Shown here piece after piece: positions 1 through 8,221 of a stretch of DNA of 42,284 nucleotides. Numbering within the stretch: the first letter of the stretch is position 1; each line of letters begins with the position of its first letter. The translations under genes and the position numbers were made by a program. The notes under the pieces are model-generated. The model worked only from the letters and a program-made list of their open reading frames with translations, was not told the origin of the DNA and made no database searches. This DNA is from an uncultured Collinsella sp. (GTDB taxonomy: Bacteria; Actinomycetota; Coriobacteriia; Coriobacteriales; Coriobacteriaceae), in NCBI GenBank assembly GCA_900547765.1, contig URIA01000015.1, positions 1 through 42,284 on the forward strand. The letters are read 5' to 3'.

Positions 1-16
1 CAGTCCTGCGCAAGAC

Positions 17-42
17 GAAGGCCACATTAAGTGGCCTTCTTT
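17..42 (+). terminator. Rho-independent terminator of a gene left of the window
   Basis: A 9-bp perfect stem (GAAGGCCAC / GTGGCCTTC) with loop ATTAA is followed by TTT. No plus-strand gene lies in the window to its left, so it probably ends a gene upstream of base 1 that converges on gyrA. Confidence 0.6.
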
Positions 43-110
43 GCGTGCGGAACTCGCGACAAACCTAACCCATCTCGCCCAGCCGTCTGACACGGGGCTC
101 CAAGCTTGTC

Positions 111-143
111 AAAAAAGCGGTCGGCGCGCAGTGCGCCGACCGC
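111..143 (-). terminator. gyrA terminator
   Basis: An 11-bp stem (GCGGTCGGCGC with GCGCCGACCGC, 5-base loop) is followed on the minus strand by six T. It lies 40 bases past the gyrA stop codon and would end the gyrB-gyrA transcript. Confidence 0.85.
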
Positions 144-183
144 CGATATAAGGGGTCTGATGATTTTTACCAGCTAGGGTCTC

Positions 184-2922
184 TTACTCGTCGAGGAGAT
201 CTTCTGGCATGTCGTTGCCGTCGCCTAGGTCGACAGGGGTTTCCTCGGGAGCAGAGCCGTCTTCCGTGGCTTCGCCTTCGGGCTTCTCCTTGGCGGCCGT
301 CATGCGGGCTACGGCGCAGATGCGGTCGTTGTCGTCGACGGTCATCATCTTGACGCCCTGGGTAGCGCGGCCAGTCTGGCTAATCTCATCGGTCTTGACG
401 CGAATGACCGTCGCGCCCTCCGTCACGATGAACAGCTCGTGCTGCGGGCCCACCGTCTTCATGGCCGCGAGGTTGCCCTTACGCTCGGTCATTTGGATGG
501 TGTAGACGCCCTGGCCGCCGCGATTCTGCTCCGGGTAGTCCGCGACCGGCGTGCGCTTGCCGTAGCCGCGCTCGGTGATGACGAATAGATCGCCGTTGCC
601 GTTAGTGACTTCCATGCCCAGAACGCTCACGCCGTCCTTCATACCGATACCGCGAACGCCGCTAGTATCGCGGCCGGTGGCGCGCACCTGCTCCTCGGAG
701 AACATGATCGCCTTGCCCGCGGTGGTGGCCAGGATAATCTTGTCGCCCTCGCGCACGCGGCGCACGTTCAGCAGCGCGTCGTCGTCACGCAGGTTGATAG
801 CGATCAGGCCGTCGCGACGGCTGCGGTCATATGCGCTCATCACGGTCTTCTTGACCATGCCGCTCTTGGTGGCAAACATCAGATACTCGTCGGCAGGGAA
901 CTCGCGGCAGCTGATGACGCTCGCGATCTTCTCGCCCTCCTCGAAGGGCAGCAGGTTGACGATCGCGGTACCGCGCGCCTGGCGCGTACCCACCGGCAGC
1001 TCGTGCACCTTCAGGCGATAGACCTTGCCCTTGCTCGAGAAGAACAGCACGTACTCGTGCGTGGACGCGATGAACATCTCGTCGATGACATCGTCCTCTT
1101 TGAGGTTGACGCCCGACACGCCCTTGCCGCCGCGTTTCTGGGCGCGGTAGGCGGCCACCGGGATGCGCTTGACATAGCCGGTGTGGGTGATGGTCACGAC
1201 CATGTCCTCGTCGGCAATGAGGTCCTCGACGTCCAGGTCCTTCTCGACCTGGCTGATCTCGGTGCGACGCTTATCGCCAAATTTCTTGGAGATCTCGCGC
1301 ATCTCTTCCTTAATGACGCCCAGGATCTTCTCCTCGTGCGCCAGCAGGTCCTCGTAGTAGGCGATGGCGCGGCGCAGGCCGTCCAGCTCTTCCTGAATCT
1401 TGTCGCGCTCCAGGCCAGTCAGGCGACGCAGCTTCATCTCGAGGATGGCCGTGGTCTGCTCGGGCGTAAAGCCAAAGCGCTCGATCAGGCGGCTGCTGGC
1501 CTCGGAATCGGTCTGCGAGGAACGGATGATGCTGATGACCTCGTCAATATGGTCGAGAGCCATCAGGTAGCCTTCGAGGATATGCGCGCGGGCCTGGGCC
1601 TTCTTAAGGTCGAAGCGGGTGCGGCGGGTGACGACGTCGACCTGGTGATCGATGTAGTGCTGCAGCATCTCGCGCAGGCTCAGGCATTTGGGAACGCCGT
1701 TGACGAGCGCCAGGTTGTTGGCGCCGAAGGTCGTCTGCAGCGAGGTGTACTTATACAGGTTGTTGAGCACGACCTGCGGAATGACGCCCTTCTTGAGCTC
1801 GATGACCAGACGGATGCCCTTCTGGTTGGACTCATCGCGCATGTCCGAGATGCCCTCGATGCGCTTGTCGTTGACGAGCTGGGCGATCTTCTCCTGCAGG
1901 GTGCCCTTGTTGACCATGTAGGGAATCTCGGTAAAGACCAGGCGGTTGCGGCCGGTCTTGGTGGACTCCACATGTGCCTTGGCGCGCACGGTAATGGAGC
2001 CGCGGCCGGTCTCGTAGCTCTGCTTAATGCCGGCGCTGCCCATGATGATGGCGCCGGTGGGGAAGTCCGGACCGGGCATGATCTGCATGAGCTCGTCGAC
2101 GGTGGCGTCGGGATTATCGATCAGGTAACAGGTGGCCTCGATCGCCTCGGTGAGGTTATGCGGGGCGATGTTGGTGGCCATGCCGACGGCGATGCCCTGG
2201 CTGCCGTTGACCAGCAGGTTGGGGAAGCGCGCAGGCAGTGCCACGGGCTCGGCGAGTGATTCGTCGTAGTTGGGCTGCCAGTCGACGGTATCCTTCTGCA
2301 GGTCACGCAGCAGTTCCATGGCGGGCTTTGCCAGGCGGCTCTCGGTGTAACGCATGGCTGCCGCGCCGTCGCCGTCGATGTTGCCGAAGTTGCCGTGACC
2401 GTCGATGAGCGGCGTGCGCATGGAGAACCACTGCGCCAGGCGGACCATGGCCTCGTAGACCGCGGAGTCACCGTGCGGATGATACTTACCGATAACTTCG
2501 CCGACCGTCCAAGCGGACTTCTTGTGCGGACGGTTGGGGTAGATGCCGCTCTCGTTCATCGCGTACAGAATGCGGCGGTGCACCGGCTTTAAGCCGTCGC
2601 GCACGTCCGGCAGGGCGCGCGCCGTGATGACCGACATCGAATACTCGATGAACGATTGCTTCATCTCGCGACCGAACTCCGAAATCTGGAGCTGGCCGCC
2701 GTTGATATCCTCGCCGGCCGAGGCGCCACGGTCGACTTCGCCAAAGCTCTCCTCGAGCTCGGCGTCGTCTTCTTCCTCATCATCATCGGCGTCGGGGTTA
2801 TAGGCGTCCGGATCGCCGTCCTCGCCCTGCTCAGCACGGGCAAGCAGGCGCTTCAGATCGTCGGGCATACCGGCGTCGCCGGCCTCGTCCATACCCTCGT
2901 TATTGTTGATATCGTCTGCCAC
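184..2922 (-). CDS. gyrA: DNA gyrase subunit A
   Basis: GyrA is the breakage-reunion subunit of DNA gyrase; with GyrB it introduces negative supercoils. The protein is 912 residues, against about 875 in E. coli. The winged-helix/tower core starts near residue 80 (ISEFGREMKQSFIEYSMSV). Visible landmarks are the quinolone-region motif HPHGDSAVYE, DGHGNFGNIDGDGAAAMRYTE with the catalytic Tyr, and a GyrA-box-like KRGGKG at the start of the C-terminal beta-pinwheel. The Ser of the GDSAVY motif is present, so the classic quinolone-resistance substitution is not seen there. The start is GTG at 2922 behind GAGGAGGTAAC. An unusual feature is an N-terminal extension of about 75 residues, very rich in Asp/Glu, absent from E. 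coli GyrA; the C-terminus is acidic too. gyrB lies immediately upstream. Confidence 0.97.
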   Translation of the reverse strand: MADDINNNEGMDEAGDAGMPDDLKRLLARAEQGEDGDPDAYNPDADDDEEEDDAELEESFGEVDRGASAGEDINGGQLQISEFGREMKQSFIEYSMSVITARALPDVRDGLKPVHRRILYAMNESGIYPNRPHKKSAWTVGEVIGKYHPHGDSAVYEAMVRLAQWFSMRTPLIDGHGNFGNIDGDGAAAMRYTESRLAKPAMELLRDLQKDTVDWQPNYDESLAEPVALPARFPNLLVNGSQGIAVGMATNIAPHNLTEAIEATCYLIDNPDATVDELMQIMPGPDFPTGAIIMGSAGIKQSYETGRGSITVRAKAHVESTKTGRNRLVFTEIPYMVNKGTLQEKIAQLVNDKRIEGISDMRDESNQKGIRLVIELKKGVIPQVVLNNLYKYTSLQTTFGANNLALVNGVPKCLSLREMLQHYIDHQVDVVTRRTRFDLKKAQARAHILEGYLMALDHIDEVISIIRSSQTDSEASSRLIERFGFTPEQTTAILEMKLRRLTGLERDKIQEELDGLRRAIAYYEDLLAHEEKILGVIKEEMREISKKFGDKRRTEISQVEKDLDVEDLIADEDMVVTITHTGYVKRIPVAAYRAQKRGGKGVSGVNLKEDDVIDEMFIASTHEYVLFFSSKGKVYRLKVHELPVGTRQARGTAIVNLLPFEEGEKIASVISCREFPADEYLMFATKSGMVKKTVMSAYDRSRRDGLIAINLRDDDALLNVRRVREGDKIILATTAGKAIMFSEEQVRATGRDTSGVRGIGMKDGVSVLGMEVTNGNGDLFVITERGYGKRTPVADYPEQNRGGQGVYTIQMTERKGNLAAMKTVGPQHELFIVTEGATVIRVKTDEISQTGRATQGVKMMTVDDNDRICAVARMTAAKEKPEGEATEDGSAPEETPVDLGDGNDMPEDLLDE

Positions 2923-2970
2923 GTTACCTCCTCATGGTTTGCGTGGTCCATTAGTTCCCTACCACGGAGA

Positions 2971-3071
2971 CGGCTTTTCCAGGTGCCGCAGATTCGCTCG
3001 AAAGAGGAGGGAAGCGTACTTGGGTACGCGACCGACGATTGAGGGCGAAGGTGCGGTGGCTGGGAAAGCCG
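2971..3071. repeat. Long imperfect inverted repeat between gyrB and gyrA
   Basis: The arms at about 2971-2999 and 3043-3071 are 29 bases each and mostly complementary, with CGGCTTT ends. The spacer holds a second perfect hairpin (GCGTAC, TTGG, GTACGC). The whole is a roughly 100-base structured element in the only sizeable gap of the gyrBA unit. It could be a REP/MITE-like dispersed repeat, an mRNA-stabilising structure or an attenuator. No second copy was seen in this window. Confidence 0.6.
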
Positions 3072-3077
3072 AACAGG

Positions 3078-5108
3078 TTAGGCGTCTAAGAAGCGTGCAT
3101 CATGTGCGTGCTTCTCGATGTACTCACGGCGATAGCCGACCTCGGAACCCATCAGCTCGCGCACGGCGCGGTCCGCCACCACGGCGTCCTCGATCGACAC
3201 GCGCTGCAGGATGCGGGTCTTGGGGTCCATCGTCGTCGAGGCAAGCTGCTTGGGGTCCATCTCGCCCAGGCCCTTGTAGCGCTGGACGGTATAGCCCTTG
3301 CGCTTCTTGGTGATCTTGCCGTCCTTGGCCTTGCCGTCCTCGTCGTTATCGTCGGGGTTCAGGCCCAGACTCTGGATGGTGTCGCGCAGGATCTCGTCTT
3401 CGGGCTGGCGGCCGTTGGGATACACGTAGTGGATCTTGTTGCGCACCTTAATGCCAAAGATGGGCGGACAGGCAACATAGACGTAGCCGGCATCGATCAG
3501 CGGACGCATGTACTTGTAGAAGAACGTCAGCAGCAGGATGCGGATGTGCGCACCGTCGACGTCTGCATCGGTCATGATGATGATCTTGTGGTAGCGCGCC
3601 TTGGTGATATCGAAGTCGCCGCCGTCGCCGGCACTCGTCGTGACGCCGCAGCCGATCGCGGTAATCAGCGACTGGATGGTGTCACTCGAGAACGCGCGAT
3701 GGTCACCAACGCGTTCGACGTTCAGAATCTTGCCGCGCAGGGGCAGAATCGCCTGAATGTCTCGGCGACGGCCGTCCTTGGCCGAACCGCCTGCCGAGTC
3801 GCCCTCTACGATGAAGAGCTCGGTCAGCTCGGCATCGCGCACCGAGCAGTCAGCGAGCTTACCGGGCAGGGACGCCGTCTCGAGCAGGCTCTTGCGGCGG
3901 GTCGCCTCGCGCGCCTTGCGGGCGGCATTGCGCGCCTTGCAGGCCTGTTGCGCCTTCTTGACGATCTCGCGGGCGGGCTTGGGATGCTCCTCGAGGTAAT
4001 CGGCGAGGCCGTCGGTCACGATCTTGAGCGTGAGCGCGCGCATATAGGAGCTACCGAGCTTGGCCTTGGTCTGGCCCTCAAACTGCGGATCGGGCAGCTT
4101 GACCGAGATAACGGCCGAAAGGCCCTCGCGCACATCGTCGCCGGTCAGGTTGGCGTCTTTTTCCTTGAGCAGGTTCTGTTTGCGCGCGTAGTCGTTGATC
4201 ACGCGGGTGAGCGCGGTGCGGAAGCCCTCAAGGTGCATGCCGCCCTCGGGAGTGTAGATGTCGTTGGCAAACGACATGACGTTCTCGCCGTAGCCGCTAT
4301 TCCACTGCAGGGAAACCTCGACCTCGCCCATCTTGGCCACGGGAGCGTCCGGGTCCGATTTGCCCTCGATGTAGATGGGCTCCTTAAAGGCCTCGGGGAC
4401 GTCCTTGCCCTCGTTGAGGAACTTGACGAAGTCGATGATGCCGCCCTCGTAGCAAAACTCCTCCACGTGGGGAGTCGCCTCGCGCTCGTCGGTCAGCACG
4501 ATCTTGAGGTTCTTATTGAGGAACGCTGTCTCCTGCAGACGGTTGTGCAGCGTATCGAAATCGTAGATGCAGGTCTCGAAGATCTCGTCGTCGGGCCAGA
4601 AGGTGACGGTGGTGCCCGTCGAATCCGAGGTGCCCACGACCTCCATCTTCTTGACGGTCTTGCCGCGCGAGAACTCCATCTCGTAGGTGTTGCCATCGCG
4701 ACGAACCTGAACGACCACGCGCTTGGACAGTGCGTTGACGACGGAGATGCCTACGCCGTGCAGGCCGCCCGAGACCTTATAGGCCGAGTTATCGAACTTA
4801 CCGCCGGCGTGCAAGATCGTCATAACGACCTCGAGCGTCGGGATCTTTTTAACAGGGTGCTCGTCGACGGGGATGCCGCGCCCGTTGTCGACGACCGTGA
4901 TGGAGTTGTCGGCGTGGACCGTTACCTGGATCTCGGTGCAGAAACCGGCCATGGCCTCGTCGACGGAGTTGTCAACGATCTCCCACACCAGGTGATGCAG
5001 ACCGCTGGCGCTCGTCGAGCCGATATACATGCCCGGGCGCTTACGAACGGCCTCGAGACCTTCGAGAATCTTAATCTCGCCGCCATCGTAATCGTTTTCG
5101 TTTGCCAC
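3078..5108 (-). CDS. gyrB: DNA gyrase subunit B
   Basis: GyrB is the ATPase/TOPRIM subunit of gyrase. The N-terminal GHKL ATPase has the usual signatures (EIVDNSVDEAMAG, VDNGRGIPV, GGLHGVGISVVNALS). The TOPRIM domain shows EGDSAGGSA and the metal-binding DADVDGAHI. The tail RREYIEKHAHDARFLDA is typical. Length is about 676 residues. A TTG at 5126 is in frame, but the strong AAGGAGG lies inside that extension, so the GTG at 5108 (start V-A-N-E-N-D) is the better start, though its spacing from the ribosome site is short. A lysine-rich low-complexity insert (NPDDNDEDGKAKDGKITKK) sits just before the YTVQRYKGLGEM motif. A terminator separates it from dciA, so gyrB-gyrA is its own unit. Confidence 0.97.
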   Translation of the reverse strand: MANENDYDGGEIKILEGLEAVRKRPGMYIGSTSASGLHHLVWEIVDNSVDEAMAGFCTEIQVTVHADNSITVVDNGRGIPVDEHPVKKIPTLEVVMTILHAGGKFDNSAYKVSGGLHGVGISVVNALSKRVVVQVRRDGNTYEMEFSRGKTVKKMEVVGTSDSTGTTVTFWPDDEIFETCIYDFDTLHNRLQETAFLNKNLKIVLTDEREATPHVEEFCYEGGIIDFVKFLNEGKDVPEAFKEPIYIEGKSDPDAPVAKMGEVEVSLQWNSGYGENVMSFANDIYTPEGGMHLEGFRTALTRVINDYARKQNLLKEKDANLTGDDVREGLSAVISVKLPDPQFEGQTKAKLGSSYMRALTLKIVTDGLADYLEEHPKPAREIVKKAQQACKARNAARKAREATRRKSLLETASLPGKLADCSVRDAELTELFIVEGDSAGGSAKDGRRRDIQAILPLRGKILNVERVGDHRAFSSDTIQSLITAIGCGVTTSAGDGGDFDITKARYHKIIIMTDADVDGAHIRILLLTFFYKYMRPLIDAGYVYVACPPIFGIKVRNKIHYVYPNGRQPEDEILRDTIQSLGLNPDDNDEDGKAKDGKITKKRKGYTVQRYKGLGEMDPKQLASTTMDPKTRILQRVSIEDAVVADRAVRELMGSEVGYRREYIEKHAHDARFLDA

Positions 5109-5157
5109 ACGTCCTCCTTCAGTCAAGAAAATGTGTACAGCCTTACTAGTTTATCGT

Positions 5158-5187
5158 AAAAAAATACCCTCGGGAACGAGGGTATTT
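5158..5187 (-). terminator. Terminator after dciA
   Basis: The stem AAATACCCTCG / CGAGGGTATTT with a four-base loop is followed by a seven-base T run on the minus strand. It separates the dnaN-recF-dciA unit from gyrB; the gyrB promoter must lie in the 50 bases between this hairpin and the gyrB start. Confidence 0.85.
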
Positions 5188-5213
5188 GGCTCTACAAGGC
5201 CACCAGATGCGAT

Positions 5214-5777
5214 TTAAGGCTCTTTTTTGCTTTGCACGCCCTTGGCCCACTCGGCACTGGCTCTCATGGCATTCTCGAGGGCCTCGCGCAGTTTTTGGTC
5301 TTCGATGGGCGCCACTTGGCGCTCGATCTCGGTACGCTCGGCCTCACTTAGGTCGGCGTGCGGGGCCGGCGATCGCTCGGTCGTCGCCGGGCGCAGGCGC
5401 TCCTTGGCGGCGGGCGGCGTGTGACCGGGCGCGGTGGTTTTGAACACCAGGCCGTCCACATGCGCACCGGCGCGCTCCATGCGCGCGCGGATGATCTCGC
5501 GCAACAACGTCATTTCCTGCGTCCACGAGGGCGAGTCGAGATACACCAGCAGCTCATTGGACTCGGGCAGGTAGCGCAGTCCCGTCACATGCCGCCCCTC
5601 GCGCGTGCCCGAGCACACCGCGTTCCATGCGCGATAGACCGTGCGCGACTCCTCGGCGGCCTCCATCTGCGCACGGCGCTTAGGCGTTGCAGCCGCCAGG
5701 ATGCGCTGGCGCTCTGCGTTCAAAAACCCGCTGAAGGCGACTGTCTCGCTCTCGCGCTCGTAATTAGCACGTCTCAC
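5214..5777 (-). CDS. dciA: DUF721 protein, DciA-like replicative helicase loader
   Basis: The 187-residue protein is assigned to the DUF721/DciA family from its position between recF and gyrB (the usual actinobacterial place) and its central DUF721-like region, about residues 45-115 (VYRAWNAVCSGTREGRHVTG, LLVYLDSPSWTQEMTLLR). DciA is the ancestral partner that helps load DnaB helicase in bacteria lacking DnaC or DnaI, so it fits functionally beside dnaA and the origin. The C-terminal third is charged and likely disordered. Its GTG start overlaps the recF end by 14 bases, implying translational coupling. Family membership is fairly secure; the loader role is extended from characterised homologues. 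Confidence 0.85.
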   Translation of the reverse strand: MRRANYERESETVAFSGFLNAERQRILAAATPKRRAQMEAAEESRTVYRAWNAVCSGTREGRHVTGLRYLPESNELLVYLDSPSWTQEMTLLREIIRARMERAGAHVDGLVFKTTAPGHTPPAAKERLRPATTERSPAPHADLSEAERTEIERQVAPIEDQKLREALENAMRASAEWAKGVQSKKEP

Positions 5778-6870
5778 CCATGCTCACCACCTTGGCTCGA
5801 TCAAGCAGGTCATCGGTAAAGTACCCCAGGTTGGTCGTAGTTATGACCGTCTGGATATCATCGCCAATCAGCCGCAGGAAAGCGCCGCGACGCTCGCCGT
5901 CGAGCTCGCTCATCACGTCGTCCAAAAGCAGCAGTGGGGCGGTGCCCAGGACATCGCGAGCCACGGCAACCTCGGCCACCTTCCAGGACAGCACCAGCGT
6001 GCGCTGCTGTCCTTGGCTGGCAAATGAACGGGCGGAGCGACCCGCCACGGTAAACTCAATCTCGTCGCGATGCGGTCCCACCAACGTCACGCCGCGGCGA
6101 ATTTCCTCGTCGGCATGCTCGTCAAGGGCGGCCAGCATGCGCTCGTACGCCCAACCCTTCAGCTCTTCGCGATCCTCGACCTGGGGCAAATCCCCCAGCG
6201 TGGACGCATAGGTCACGTTGGCGGCCTCACCTGACGCCACTTGCCCGTAGGCAGTGTGCACATGGCCCGCCAGCCGGTCGAGCAGAGCCAACCGGTGCAC
6301 GAGCAGGGCCGAGCCCGCGCGGGCAATCGAATCGTTCCACGCGCCGAGCATCTCGCGGCAGCACCAGGTCTCCTTGAGCAAGGCGTTACGCTGGGTCACG
6401 CAGCGCCCATAGGTGCTCGCAAGATCGGCATAGCGTGCGCTCAGCTGCATGCCAAAGTCATCGAGGGCGGCTCGGCGCACACTGGCGCCTCGCTTAACCA
6501 TGTCCAGATGGTCGGGGCAAAACAGCACGCTCGGCAGAACCCCGCGCACACCAGCGGCAGAGCATCTCTTGCCGTTGCGGTTAAACGAGCGCTTACCGTC
6601 CTCCGCGCTCAATCCCATATCAAGCACGCGGCCGTCGCCCTCGAGCCTCAGCTCGACCTTGCACGAGCCCACGCCGTCATGGACGAGCTCGGCTGCGGTC
6701 GGATGCCTAAACGAGGCGCCGCTCGTCAGCAGCTGCAGCGCCTCTATGAGATTGGTCTTTCCCGCCGCGTTGGGTCCCGCAAGTATCGTCACGCCCTCGT
6801 CCAGGGCAAGGTGATAGCTATCGAAGCTGCGGTAGTGTGCGACGGAAAGATCGCGGGCGAACATGGTCAT
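5764..6870 (-). CDS. recF: DNA replication and repair protein RecF
   Basis: RecF is an SMC-like ABC ATPase that with RecO and RecR loads RecA at single-strand gaps. The 368-residue length is standard. Walker A is GPNAAGKTN near residue 33, the ABC signature is SFASQGQQRT, and Walker B is PLLLLDDVMSELD. The start ATG at 6870 lies 9 bases after the dnaN stop, and the 3' end overlaps dciA, so dnaN-recF-dciA is a compact operon of the classical type. Confidence 0.96.
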   Translation of the reverse strand: MTMFARDLSVAHYRSFDSYHLALDEGVTILAGPNAAGKTNLIEALQLLTSGASFRHPTAAELVHDGVGSCKVELRLEGDGRVLDMGLSAEDGKRSFNRNGKRCSAAGVRGVLPSVLFCPDHLDMVKRGASVRRAALDDFGMQLSARYADLASTYGRCVTQRNALLKETWCCREMLGAWNDSIARAGSALLVHRLALLDRLAGHVHTAYGQVASGEAANVTYASTLGDLPQVEDREELKGWAYERMLAALDEHADEEIRRGVTLVGPHRDEIEFTVAGRSARSFASQGQQRTLVLSWKVAEVAVARDVLGTAPLLLLDDVMSELDGERRGAFLRLIGDDIQTVITTTNLGYFTDDLLDRAKVVSMGETC

Positions 6871-6879
6871 GGCGCAGTG

Positions 6880-7983
6880 CTAGATGCGGACCGGCATGAC
6901 CAGGTACAGGTAGTTGATCTTGTCGTAGGACTTGAAGATGCCCGCCTGCGAGTAGCTCTTGAGCTCCAGCGTGATCTCCTTCTCCTTGGACAGGGCATTG
7001 AGGCAGCCGAAGATGTAGTGGTAGTTGAAGGCGATGGTACCCGACTCGCCCTCGGCCCCGACATCGATCGTCTCCTGCGCAAGGTCCTGGTCATTGGAAA
7101 TGGAGGACAGGCCCATCTGCCCGTTCTCGACATCGATCTCGAACTTGACGGCGGGGTTGGCGCTCGCGATAACGGCCACGCGCTTGAGGGCGGCGTTAAA
7201 GGCGGCGACGTCGATCTTGACGCTCGTCACGCACGAATCGGGGATGAGCTGCTTGTAGTTGGGGTACACGCCCTCGATGCGACGCGACACGTAGGTGGTG
7301 TTGCCGGCCTCGAAGACGACCTGGGTGTCGGTAGCCCCGATCATGATGGTCGCCTGGCTGGCCATGATGTTCAGCGCGTCGTTAAAGGCGTCAGCCGGAA
7401 CGTTGAGCTCAAAGGAGCCCTCGAGGGTCGAGGTCTCGACCTGCGTATCGCACACGGCCAAGCGGAAGGAATCGGTCGCTACCAGGCGTACGGTGTTGTT
7501 CTCGACCTTCATGTGCACGCCGCCCAGGATGGGGCGAGCCTTGTCGGTCGAGGTGACGCGCCACACGCGGCCGACCATTTCGGACAAGACATCGGTCGGC
7601 AGCTCCACGGCACTCTCGATGGCATAGGCCGGAAACTCGGGGAAGTCATTGGCATCGAGCGTGTTCAGCCTAAAAGAGCTCTTCTCGCAACCAATCAGCA
7701 CCTGGCGCTCGGACAGCTCAAAGGTGACCGGGGCATCGGGGAGGGTCTTGGTGATATTGGAGAGCATCTTACAGGGAATAACCATCTCGCCCTCTTCTTC
7801 GACATGCGCCGCGATGCGATGACGGATCGAGATGGTGTAGTTAGAGGTCTGGAATTCCAAGATGCCGTCTTGGGCCTTAACGAGCACGCCCGACAGGATG
7901 GGGAGGGTGGATGCCGAAGCGACACCCTTCATAACGACGCCGATGGCTTGTGTAAGCGAGCTCTGGCTGACGGTGAACTTCAT
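6880..7983 (-). CDS. dnaN: DNA polymerase III beta sliding clamp
   Basis: DnaN forms the ring-shaped dimer that tethers the replicative polymerase and other factors to DNA. The 367-residue length and start MKFTVSQSSLTQAIGVVMKGV are typical, and the C-terminus YLYLVMPVRI is the canonical clamp ending. Three repeated clamp folds fill the sequence. It follows dnaA across a 238-base gap that I interpret as the origin. It probably has its own promoter there, since the AT-rich tract directly precedes its start. Confidence 0.97.
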   Translation of the reverse strand: MKFTVSQSSLTQAIGVVMKGVASASTLPILSGVLVKAQDGILEFQTSNYTISIRHRIAAHVEEEGEMVIPCKMLSNITKTLPDAPVTFELSERQVLIGCEKSSFRLNTLDANDFPEFPAYAIESAVELPTDVLSEMVGRVWRVTSTDKARPILGGVHMKVENNTVRLVATDSFRLAVCDTQVETSTLEGSFELNVPADAFNDALNIMASQATIMIGATDTQVVFEAGNTTYVSRRIEGVYPNYKQLIPDSCVTSVKIDVAAFNAALKRVAVIASANPAVKFEIDVENGQMGLSSISNDQDLAQETIDVGAEGESGTIAFNYHYIFGCLNALSKEKEITLELKSYSQAGIFKSYDKINYLYLVMPVRI

Positions 7984-7987
7984 CTTT

Positions 7988-8206
7988 TAATACCTTTCTA
8001 TAGATATAAATATCTTAATAATAGTAATAGCACTGACGAAACTGTTGATTACTCCCAAAGACGCAGGTCAGACCCAGAAAGAGAATCGACAGCAACCTGT
8101 GTGCAACAGGGGTGGTTTTCCACGTCCAAAACCTGCGCAAAACTTTTCATCACCGCGGGTTGGGTTTTAGACACCTTATGCCCGTGGTTTCGACAAGTTT
8201 TCAACA
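7988..8206. other. oriC: Candidate oriC (unwinding element, DnaA-trios, DnaA-box-like sites)
   Basis: The dnaA-dnaN gap contains an AT-rich tract (7988-8030) ending in five consecutive trinucleotides TAA-TAA-TAG-TAA-TAG at 8016-8030. This is the DnaA-trio pattern on which DnaA assembles on single strands. About 12 bases away is a DnaA-box-like 9-mer (TAATCAACA on the minus strand, 8043-8051), the spacing seen in the basal unwinding module of B. subtilis. Two more box-like sites follow: TTTTCCACG (8116-8124) and TTTTCAACA (8198-8206). None is a perfect TTATCCACA. Divergent transcription around this area supports an origin. Confidence 0.75.
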
Positions 8207-8221
8207 GGTGTCTCTATTTCC

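Noticed and set aside
3102..5159. 685-residue open frame opposite gyrB
   Set aside because: It is exactly antisense to gyrB; long antisense frames are expected in high-GC DNA, and it has no ribosome site or recognisable domain.
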